Shown piece after piece: positions 57,314-64,000 of a stretch of DNA of 64,000 bases. The notes under the pieces were generated by a model that was given only the letters and a program-made list of their open reading frames with translations, did not search any database and was not told the origin of the DNA. The DNA is taken from positions 1 through 64,000 of the forward strand of contig CAJWZP010000006.1 in assembly GCA_913050325.1 (NCBI GenBank). The letters run 5' to 3'. Source of the DNA: an uncultured bacterium. Its GTDB lineage: Bacteria > Desulfobacterota_D > UBA1144. Within the stretch, counting starts at the first letter, position 1. Each line of letters opens with the position of its first letter. A program made the translations under genes and the position numbers.

Positions 57314-58570
57314 ATGTTCCAAGCAAGGTTTTTCCAATTTTTAATTTTTATTTTTTTTATTTTCTTATTTAATAAAATAGTTTATTGCTCTACTCTAAAT
57401 TTAAATCTTAATAAAGCTATAGACATAGCTGAATCTAACAACCTTGAACTAAAATTTTTAGAAAAAGATTTAGAGGCTAAAGACTATTTGAGAACTCAAT
57501 ACTCATCAGCATATCTACCACAAGTTGATATGACTCTTATCTATCCATTTGTGGGTAGATCATCATCTGTTAACTTTAGACAAATTTTATATGATTTTGG
57601 AAAATTAAATAAAAGAGTACAAGCTGGTAGCTATGCAATTAAAGCATTTGAATATGCAATAGTATCTAAACGTGATGAAATTGTTAATAAAATTTCGGAA
57701 AATTATTATGAAATTTTAAAATTAAAAAATTCTATTAAAAAAATTAAAAAAGATATTGAGACCAATAGAGATTTGTTATCAAAAAATAAAGCTTTTTTAG
57801 AAGCTGGAAGATCCTCAAGGATTGATGTCATTGAATCAAATATAGATTTAAGTGAATCTGAATTAGAATATATTGAACTTCAGGGGAAACTTCTCAAACA
57901 CGAAGAAGATTTATTTAATTTGTTAGGTATTTTAAAACCAGATGAAGTAACATATGAATCAGAACTTTCTTATACAAGATTGAATTTAGATGAAAATCAA
58001 GTGCTAGAGTCTAGAGCTGCCACAGATTCAGATATCAAATCAACTGAAATGGAAATCTTATCTCAAAAAACTCTTATTAGTGCATATAAGAGAGATTTCT
58101 TACCAACTCTTGTTGCTGGGGGAGCATACAGGTTTGAGGGTAAAGGGGTGGCAGAAGAAGATAAAGATAATGATTTTATAGTTGGCTTGGGATTAACATG
58201 GAATATCTTTAGCGGCGGAAAGACAATGGGTCAAATTAAAGAAGCTAAGGCTAGGATAAAAGCGTTAAATGCTAAACTAAATTTTCTAAAAAGCCAGATG
58301 AAATCAACAATCAAATACGGGTTAATAGATCTTGATACAGCTTATTATAAGATAGATGTTTATAAAAAACTTTTAAACTCGGCAAACGTAAACTATGAAT
58401 TTGTTAAAACAAAATTTGAAAGTGGTCAATCATCCCGTGTAGACTTAAAAGAAGCCGAGAGACTGTTACAAGAACAAAGCGTAAATTATGAAAATGCAAT
58501 TTTTAGTTATTTAATCAAGATAGCAAGATTTGAAAAAGTTGTAGGAGTAAAAGTAAATGCCGAAAATTAA
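57314..58570 (+). CDS. TolC-like outer-membrane efflux protein
   Basis: 418 residues. Signal peptide (FLIFIFFIFLFNKIVYC), then two long helical/coiled-coil halves with NKAIDIAESNNLEL at the start, SKNKAFLEAGRSSRIDVIESNIDL in the first half and KTKFESGQSSRVDLKEAERLL in the second, the internal duplication of TolC. Forms the outer-membrane duct for the MacA/MacB pump behind it. Overlaps macA by 14 bases. A TATAAT-like -10 occurs 10-15 bases upstream of the start. Confidence 0.9.
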   Translation: MFQARFFQFLIFIFFIFLFNKIVYCSTLNLNLNKAIDIAESNNLELKFLEKDLEAKDYLRTQYSSAYLPQVDMTLIYPFVGRSSSVNFRQILYDFGKLNKRVQAGSYAIKAFEYAIVSKRDEIVNKISENYYEILKLKNSIKKIKKDIETNRDLLSKNKAFLEAGRSSRIDVIESNIDLSESELEYIELQGKLLKHEEDLFNLLGILKPDEVTYESELSYTRLNLDENQVLESRAATDSDIKSTEMEILSQKTLISAYKRDFLPTLVAGGAYRFEGKGVAEEDKDNDFIVGLGLTWNIFSGGKTMGQIKEAKARIKALNAKLNFLKSQMKSTIKYGLIDLDTAYYKIDVYKKLLNSANVNYEFVKTKFESGQSSRVDLKEAERLLQEQSVNYENAIFSYLIKIARFEKVVGVKVNAEN

Positions 58571-59714
58571 AATTAATATTTTATTTGCAATAATACTATC
58601 TTTTTTTCTTGTATATAAAATCATAACTAAAGAAGGGGCTCCTGACTTTAGATTCTCAACAACAGAGGTTGTCAAAGGAGATATAGTTGAATCAGTTTCA
58701 AGTTCTGGAAAAATCATTCCAGGTGAAGAGATAAAAGTATATTCTCGTGTATCAGGTGACATATATAAAAATTATGTTGAATACGGTGATATAGTAAAGA
58801 AGGGTCAAATTTTAATTGAGTTAGACTCAACCAGGTATAAGAACGATTTATCAACCAAGTTAAAGAATTTAGAAATTCTTGAAATTGAATTTTTACAAAT
58901 GAAAAAAAAAGTTGATAGTGATAAAAAATTACTCGAAGAAGGTTTTATTCCTAAAGTGGAATTTGAGGAAAGTCAAAATGAATATAGGATAAAATCTATT
59001 GAAATTGAAGAATTAAAAAGTGGAATTGACTTATTAAGACAAAACATTACTGACACAAAAATAATTTCTCCTATAGATGGAAGAGTTGACTATATAGATG
59101 AAGACCTTATTAAAGAAGGTAAAATCTTTACAAATAGTTGGGTTTATACTGTTTCGTCAGGATATAGAGATTTAAATATAAGTTTAAGTATAGATGGTAG
59201 AGAAATAACCAAGATAGATGTTGGACAAAAAGTTGAGTTTTCAGTTGAAAATAACTCAAATGTAAAATTCCTTGGTATTGTTAAAAAAATTATAGAACCT
59301 ATAGATCTGAAGCCAAATATCAACAAGGGGCCTGTATTTTATGAAGTTATTGTTGAGATAACAAATACTAATGCAGCTTTAAAAACAGGATTAAGTGTTG
59401 ATGCGACAATTAATATTCAAGTTAAAAATAATGTATCAAAAGTTAAAAGATCTTCTTTAAGATTTGTTCCACCTGAAGGAATTATAATAAAAAGAGCACC
59501 AGAAAATGATGAAAATTATGGTGTTATATGGACATTAAATTCAGACAATACTTTATCAGCTTACTCAGTAGAAACAGGTATTAAGGATACAGAATACGTA
59601 GAAATTATTAATAAAAAAGACTTACCAATCGATTCAAAAATAATAACAAGTGTAGAGATTATTAAAAAAAATAAAAATAACGGTTTTTCATTACCACAAC
59701 CTAAGAGATATTAA
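58557..59714 (+). CDS. macA: MacA-like periplasmic adaptor (membrane fusion protein)
   Basis: 385 residues. One N-terminal membrane anchor, then lipoyl halves (VSSSGKIIPGEEIKVYSRVSG and IISPIDGRVDYIDEDLI) around a coiled-coil hairpin, beta-barrel and membrane-proximal domain. Links the TolC-like channel to the MacB pump. Starts within the tolC end and is followed by the ATPase gene one base later. Confidence 0.9.
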   Translation: MPKIKINILFAIILSFFLVYKIITKEGAPDFRFSTTEVVKGDIVESVSSSGKIIPGEEIKVYSRVSGDIYKNYVEYGDIVKKGQILIELDSTRYKNDLSTKLKNLEILEIEFLQMKKKVDSDKKLLEEGFIPKVEFEESQNEYRIKSIEIEELKSGIDLLRQNITDTKIISPIDGRVDYIDEDLIKEGKIFTNSWVYTVSSGYRDLNISLSIDGREITKIDVGQKVEFSVENNSNVKFLGIVKKIIEPIDLKPNINKGPVFYEVIVEITNTNAALKTGLSVDATINIQVKNNVSKVKRSSLRFVPPEGIIIKRAPENDENYGVIWTLNSDNTLSAYSVETGIKDTEYVEIINKKDLPIDSKIITSVEIIKKNKNNGFSLPQPKRY

Positions 59715-59715
59715 A

Positions 59716-60393
59716 ATGTCTTCAAATATACTATTGGAATTATCTGGAATAAATAAGATTTATAAAATGGGAGATCTTGACTTACAGGTATTATTTGATG
59801 TTAGCCTACATATTTATCAAAGTGATTTTGTATCTATTATAGGTCCCTCAGGTTCTGGTAAAACAACACTACTTAACATAATTGCTTGTTTAGATCGTGC
59901 TACCAGTGGTAAATATAATTTTTTTGGTGAGGATGTAAATTCTAAAACCAATGATGAAATGTCAGAAATTAGAAATTTAAGAATTGGTTTTATATTTCAA
60001 AGTTTTAATTTAATTCCACGACATACGGCTCTTGAGAATGTCATTCTACCATTACATTATTCAAAGAAATTTAAAAATGAAAACTTTAATAAGTTAGGTG
60101 AGGAGTGTTTAAATATGGTTGGACTTAAAGACAGAATTAATCACTATCCTAATGAACTATCAGGGGGCCAACAACAAAGAGTCGCCATAGCAAGGGCACT
60201 TGTAACTCAACCAGAAATTATTCTTGCAGATGAACCTACTGGAAATTTAGATTCAAAAACCAGCGATGATATCATGAATCTTTTAAAAGAATTAAATAAA
60301 GATAAAAAAACTATTATAACAATTACCCATGATAATGAAGTTGCTGAACAAGCTAATGAAATGATTAGAATAAAAGATGGAAGAGTGATTTAA
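59716..60393 (+). CDS. MacB-type ABC exporter ATPase subunit
   Basis: 225 residues. Walker A GPSGSGKTT, Q-loop FIFQSFNLIPRHTALENV, signature LSGGQQQRVAIARAL, Walker B ILADEPTGNLDS and H-loop TITHD, the LolD/MacB branch. In E. coli MacB the ATPase is fused to the permease; here it is a separate gene immediately before it. Confidence 0.93.
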   Translation: MSSNILLELSGINKIYKMGDLDLQVLFDVSLHIYQSDFVSIIGPSGSGKTTLLNIIACLDRATSGKYNFFGEDVNSKTNDEMSEIRNLRIGFIFQSFNLIPRHTALENVILPLHYSKKFKNENFNKLGEECLNMVGLKDRINHYPNELSGGQQQRVAIARALVTQPEIILADEPTGNLDSKTSDDIMNLLKELNKDKKTIITITHDNEVAEQANEMIRIKDGRVI

Positions 60394-61614
60394 TTGATAC
60401 CAAATTACATATTATCAAATTTAAATGAAGCTAGAATTAATCTTTTTAGAAATAAAACCCGTACTTTATTAACATCATTAGGAATCATTATAGGTATAAC
60501 TTCTGTAATTATTTTAATTGCCATTACAAATGGTGCAAAATCTGTGATTGAAACTCAGCTTACAAGCTTGGGTGCAAAAACTATAATGCTTAAACCATTT
60601 GTAAGAACCGCAAGTGGACAAACAACTGGAAGAGGTCAAAATTTTACTGAAGAAGAATTGGAGCTCATTAAAAGTCTTGATTCGGTAGATTATTTAGCTC
60701 CAATCGTAAAAGCCTCTCAAGAAGTAAATTACAGATCGATATCAAACATTATAGCTCTAGTTGGATCGAATGCTGATTTTGCCGCAATAAACGATTGGAA
60801 CAACAAAAGTGGTTCGTTTATTACACAAAATGATGTTAATGATGGAACAAAAGTCTGTGTATTGGGTCTTACTAACTCTAGACGATTTTTTGGAGCAGAA
60901 AATCCAATTGGAAAAAAATTAAGAATAAATGGAGTTCCCCATCTTGTAATAGGAGTTTTAGAACCCAAAGGGCTAACTCCTGGTGGAAGAGACCAGGATG
61001 ATTTTATATTATTACCATATACATCACTAAATAGATTAAACTTCAGACCAGATCTTTCTAATGTAGTTAGTGTATTAATGTCAGCAAGAAGTTCAGATGA
61101 ATTAGAATATGCAAAATTTTCCATAAAGAAAATATTAAGAGAAACAAGAAGTTTGAAACCCGGGGAGGATAATTTTGACATTTCATCTTACGAAGGTGTT
61201 ACTAAAAGAATATTAAATACAACAAAAATATTAAGAATACTTTTGACATCTATAGCATCAATCTCTCTTATAGTTGGTGGCATAGGAATTATGAATATCA
61301 TGTTAGTATCAGTTACTGAAAGAACTAAAGAAATTGGCATAAGAATAACTATAGGTGCAAAAAGTAAAGATATAGTTTTTCAATTTTTATGTGAATCAGC
61401 ACTTCTGTCATTAATCGGGGGTATAGTTGGTGTTATGCTTGGTTTTATAATTAGTAAAATAGCTTCAACAATAATAGGATGGCCAGCAATTGTTTCACTT
61501 AGCTCAATTATGATATCATTTTTCTTTTCAGGCGGTATAGGTGTTTTTTTTGGAATATATCCAGCTTTTAAAGCATCGAAGTTGGATCCTATTCTTGCAA
61601 TTAGGAACGAGTAA
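60394..61614 (+). CDS. MacB-type ABC exporter permease subunit, TTG start
   Basis: 406 residues. N-terminal membrane helix (TLLTSLGIIIGITSVIIL), a large periplasmic domain (residues about 50-275) and three C-terminal helices with IMNIMLVSVTERTKEIGIR, the FtsX/MacB signature. The only start at this position is TTG, directly after the ATPase stop. Exports an unknown peptide, lipid or toxin through the adjacent MacA and TolC-like proteins. Confidence 0.92.
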   Translation: MIPNYILSNLNEARINLFRNKTRTLLTSLGIIIGITSVIILIAITNGAKSVIETQLTSLGAKTIMLKPFVRTASGQTTGRGQNFTEEELELIKSLDSVDYLAPIVKASQEVNYRSISNIIALVGSNADFAAINDWNNKSGSFITQNDVNDGTKVCVLGLTNSRRFFGAENPIGKKLRINGVPHLVIGVLEPKGLTPGGRDQDDFILLPYTSLNRLNFRPDLSNVVSVLMSARSSDELEYAKFSIKKILRETRSLKPGEDNFDISSYEGVTKRILNTTKILRILLTSIASISLIVGGIGIMNIMLVSVTERTKEIGIRITIGAKSKDIVFQFLCESALLSLIGGIVGVMLGFIISKIASTIIGWPAIVSLSSIMISFFFSGGIGVFFGIYPAFKASKLDPILAIRNE

Positions 61615-61793
61615 TGATTTTTATAGGATTTAATTTTTTAATAAATAATTTTTTGAACTTACCGATTATAAGATCTATTCCATTGATTTTATTAACTTTT
61701 TTTATCTACCCATTGAGTGTTATAGTTCTATACTTATTAAAGTTATTCACTATTCTAATAATTATATTTTATAGGTTGCTTAAAAATGAATAA
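61614..61793 (+). CDS. Small hydrophobic protein, 59 residues
   Basis: Not recognised. Starts within the TAA of the permease (TAATG) and ends eight bases into uppS, so it is locked between both genes by overlaps. Two hydrophobic stretches (about residues 1-16 and 24-53) rich in isoleucine, leucine and phenylalanine, with a short basic end RLLKNE. Likely an integral membrane micro-protein. Confidence 0.6.
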   Translation: MIFIGFNFLINNFLNLPIIRSIPLILLTFFIYPLSVIVLYLLKLFTILIIIFYRLLKNE

Positions 61794-62472
61794 GACGCCA
61801 GATCATATTGCTATAATAATGGATGGAAATAGACGATGGGCTGAAATAAACAATTTAGACAAAATACAAGGTCACAAATCAGGAATAGAAGCCGCAAAAG
61901 AGATTTGCCTTGAGGCTCAAAAATTAGATGTTCAAGAATTAACTCTTTATGCATTTTCTCTACAAAATTGGAAAAGGCCACGAATAGAAGTTGAATCACT
62001 ATTTAATCTTTTTATAGAATTATTTGAAGATAAATCAAAATTTTTTACTAAAAATAATTTTATATTTAATCCGGTTGGTAGATTAAATGATTTAAATCCT
62101 ATAATTAAGAATCAATTGAATAAACTAAAAGAATTAACATCGAACAATAAAAATTTAAAAATTAATGTTGCTATAAATTATGGAGGTATCGAAGAAATTA
62201 CTGATGTTGTAAAAAAAGTTTTATCTGTAGGAACCAAAATTAATGAGATATCAATTGATTTAATTAAAAAATTATCATACTTTCCTAATTCACCTGATCC
62301 CGAAATTATTATTAGAACTGGAGGCCATAGTAGAATTTCAAATTTTTTAAATCTTCACAATTCATATTCTGAAATTATTATTTCAGAAAAATTATGGCCT
62401 GATTTTAATAAAGATGATTTACAATTAATAATTAAGAAGTATAAAATGATAGATAGAAAATATGGAAAATAA
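61786..62472 (+). CDS. uppS: Undecaprenyl diphosphate synthase
   Basis: Makes the C55 carrier lipid of wall synthesis. 228 residues. HIAIIMDGNRRWAE with the catalytic aspartate, GHKSGIEAAKEI, LYAFSLQNWKRP and the C-terminal RTGGHSRISNFLNLHNSYSEI. It overlaps dxr by 11 bases; cdsA, which usually lies between them, is absent. Confidence 0.96.
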   Translation: MNKTPDHIAIIMDGNRRWAEINNLDKIQGHKSGIEAAKEICLEAQKLDVQELTLYAFSLQNWKRPRIEVESLFNLFIELFEDKSKFFTKNNFIFNPVGRLNDLNPIIKNQLNKLKELTSNNKNLKINVAINYGGIEEITDVVKKVLSVGTKINEISIDLIKKLSYFPNSPDPEIIIRTGGHSRISNFLNLHNSYSEIIISEKLWPDFNKDDLQLIIKKYKMIDRKYGK

Positions 62473-63622
62473 AATGTTAAAGTTTGTATCAATTATTGGG
62501 TCAACCGGGGAAATAGGGAATAAAACTTTAGAAATAATTTCCAGTCAAAAAGATAAATTTAAAGTTTCATTATTATCATGCAATCAAAATATACATATAT
62601 TAAAAAAACAGGTAAAAAAATTTAAACCAAATTTTGTCTATATCTCCAAAATTGAAGAGAGAGATAAATTTAAAAAATATAAATTTAATTTTAAAATAAA
62701 AATTATCCCTAATGAGAAAGAACTAAATAAATTTTGCGAATCTAAATTAACTGATATTTTAGTTGCTTGCTCATCTGGAATTAATTCAATAGATCCAGTA
62801 ATTTATGCCTTGAAAAGTAAAAAGAAAGTTTGTATTGCAAGTAAAGAAATATTTTTATTGTATGGGAATAAAATAATGGCTATCTCAGAAAAATATAACA
62901 ATAAATTCATTCCAATTGATAGTGAACATTCAGGTATTTTCCAAATTCTAGAAAATCAAAAAATTAAAAACGTAAAATCTATCTATATTTCTGCATCTGG
63001 TGGACCATTCTATGGTAAAGAATTAGGAGAATTAAAAAATGTTTCAATAAAAAAAGCATTAAATCATCCAACATGGAAAATGGGTCAAAAAATTACAATT
63101 GATTCTGCTACGCTAATGAACAAAGCTATTGAAATCATAGAAGCCTCTATAATTTTTAGATTCCCTAGTGACAGGATATATCCAATAATTGATAAAAGTA
63201 GTCAAATACATTCAATAATTGAATATAATGATGGGAATTTTACTTTTTCTGCAAGTATTAATGACATGAAAGTACCTATAAATTATGCACTTAACTATCC
63301 TGATAGAGTTAAAACAAAAACATATGCAAACTTTAATTTATATAATAGAATTGAACTTAAGAAAATTAACGAAAATAAACATAAAGCCTTTAAATTATGT
63401 AGATTAGCCCTGAAAAAAGGAGAATCTTCTATGGCTGTATTAAATGCTGCAAATAATATAGCTGTTAAATCTTTTTTAAATAAGGAAATATCGTTTTTGC
63501 AAATTTTAGAAATTGTTGAAAAAGTTTTAAAGAAACATAAACCAGTGAAAATAAAAAAACTTCAAGAAATTAGAAAAATATATAAAAATACGGAAAAATT
63601 AACTTTAAATATCTGTAATTAA
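62462..63622 (+). CDS. dxr: 1-deoxy-D-xylulose 5-phosphate reductoisomerase
   Basis: Second step of the non-mevalonate isoprenoid route. 386 residues. NADPH motif GSTGEIGNKTL, IASKEIFLLYG, PIDSEHSGIFQ, SASGGPFYG and HPTWKMGQKITIDSATLMNKAIEIIEA are all canonical. Lies between uppS and rseP in the usual envelope gene order. Confidence 0.97.
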   Translation: MENKMLKFVSIIGSTGEIGNKTLEIISSQKDKFKVSLLSCNQNIHILKKQVKKFKPNFVYISKIEERDKFKKYKFNFKIKIIPNEKELNKFCESKLTDILVACSSGINSIDPVIYALKSKKKVCIASKEIFLLYGNKIMAISEKYNNKFIPIDSEHSGIFQILENQKIKNVKSIYISASGGPFYGKELGELKNVSIKKALNHPTWKMGQKITIDSATLMNKAIEIIEASIIFRFPSDRIYPIIDKSSQIHSIIEYNDGNFTFSASINDMKVPINYALNYPDRVKTKTYANFNLYNRIELKKINENKHKAFKLCRLALKKGESSMAVLNAANNIAVKSFLNKEISFLQILEIVEKVLKKHKPVKIKKLQEIRKIYKNTEKLTLNICN

Positions 63623-63640
63623 ATATATATTAATTACTTC

Positions 63641-64000
63641 ATGACTATCATTGTTTTCATATTAATAATTAGTTTCTTAATCTTTATTCATGAGCTTGGT
63701 CATTTACTTGCGGCCAAATGGGCTAATGTTAAAGTAGAAAACTTTTCTGTAGGTTTTGGACCCAAATTATTTAAATTCTATATTGGAGAAACAGAATATT
63801 CACTTTCTGCTCTTCCTTTAGGCGGATATGTGAAAATGCAAGGTGAGAATCCCACTGAAGTAAGTGATGACAGTATCATTGATCCAAGTAGGAGTTTTTC
63901 TAATATTCCTATTTATAAAAAGCAAATTATTTTATTAGCTGGTCCTTTAATGAATTTATTAATTCCATTTATTTTTTTTCCAATAATATTCTTAAACGGT
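63641..64000 (+). CDS. rseP: RseP-type site-2 membrane metalloprotease, N-terminal part
   Basis: Cut by the window edge after about 120 residues. The first membrane helix contains the zinc motif HELGH. VGFGPKLFKF, SALPLGGYVKM and AGPLMNLLIP follow as in site-2 proteases that process anti-sigma factors. Starts 18 bases after dxr. Confidence 0.95.
   Translation, partial: MTIIVFILIISFLIFIHELGHLLAAKWANVKVENFSVGFGPKLFKFYIGETEYSLSALPLGGYVKMQGENPTEVSDDSIIDPSRSFSNIPIYKKQIILLAGPLMNLLIPFIFFPIIFLNG

Noticed and set aside
60729-61181. Minus-strand 150-residue open frame
   Set aside because: Antisense to the conserved MacB permease gene and without any recognisable motif.
63615-63637. 8-bp inverted repeat GTAATTAA/TTAATTAC before rseP
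   Set aside because: Very AT-rich, short and with no U-run; such palindromes are expected by chance here.

Overview
The window is about 64 kb of AT-rich (roughly 70 percent A+T), densely packed bacterial chromosome. It reads as one continuous stretch of a streamlined, probably marine, Pseudomonadota-like genome. Intergenic gaps are mostly under 100 bases, many genes overlap by 4 to 13 bases, and no rRNA operon, prophage, insertion sequence or CRISPR array is visible. The lineage signals conflict. The L28 protein is the long form typical of Alphaproteobacteria, and tgt-yajC-secD-secF is a proteobacterial arrangement. The tmRNA, however, is a normal one-piece molecule, not the permuted two-piece form of Alphaproteobacteria. 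I therefore leave the class open.

Left part (1-16.6 kb): the 5' end of pyrG, rdgB, a lone autotransporter adhesin, and tmRNA next to smpB. A retrograde lipid transport operon follows (alr, a WP-repeat protein, mlaE, mlaF, mlaD, smpB, all minus strand). Then come a drug-type MFS transporter, htpX, msrA, recG, ugd, nth and fdxA. Middle-left (16.6-26.4 kb): secG-tpiA-aminotransferase, rpmB, def, an IHF/HU gene, tRNA-Arg, rpmJ, a YddA-type ABC exporter, lgt, an acyl-CoA thioesterase, a MoxR/VWA pair and crcB.

The 26.4-34.4 kb stretch is the accessory part. At least four minus-strand proteins (at 26476, 27368, 29074 and 30033) share an NP[FL]...TK[DE]P...WR pattern and look like a diverged paralogous family. 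A fifth, at 32946, shares only the TKNP part. Three of them are packed in one apparent operon with msrB and a glutaredoxin-like gene. Other orphans follow fumC. A DUF4396 membrane protein and a YgjP-like metalloprotease lie among them.

Right part (34.4-64 kb): fumC, thioredoxin, a GYD protein, a glycosyltransferase, hisS, an MFS transporter, tatA, gyrB, dcd, pheS, secF, secD, yajC, tgt, dapB, yicC, rsmG and another MFS transporter. Then tRNA-Lys, tRNA-Glu and a cold-shock gene with a clear terminator. At 52.5-57.3 kb a MerR/B12-domain regulator that has lost its cobalamin-contacting histidines faces a sigma-70 factor. The shared promoter region is rich in TGTC[CA]A elements. Downstream are a micro-ORF, an SRPBCC-SDR fusion whose start codon lies in a 16-bp perfect stem, pdxH and a DUF1285 gene. 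A TolC-MacA-MacB(ATPase)-MacB(permease) export operon follows, then a micro-ORF, uppS, dxr and the start of rseP. cdsA is missing from its usual place.

Noteworthy translation signals: an apparent AUU start on the WP-repeat gene with an ideal ribosome binding site, TTG starts on nth and on the MacB permease, and a terminator-like hairpin inside the nth 5' coding region.
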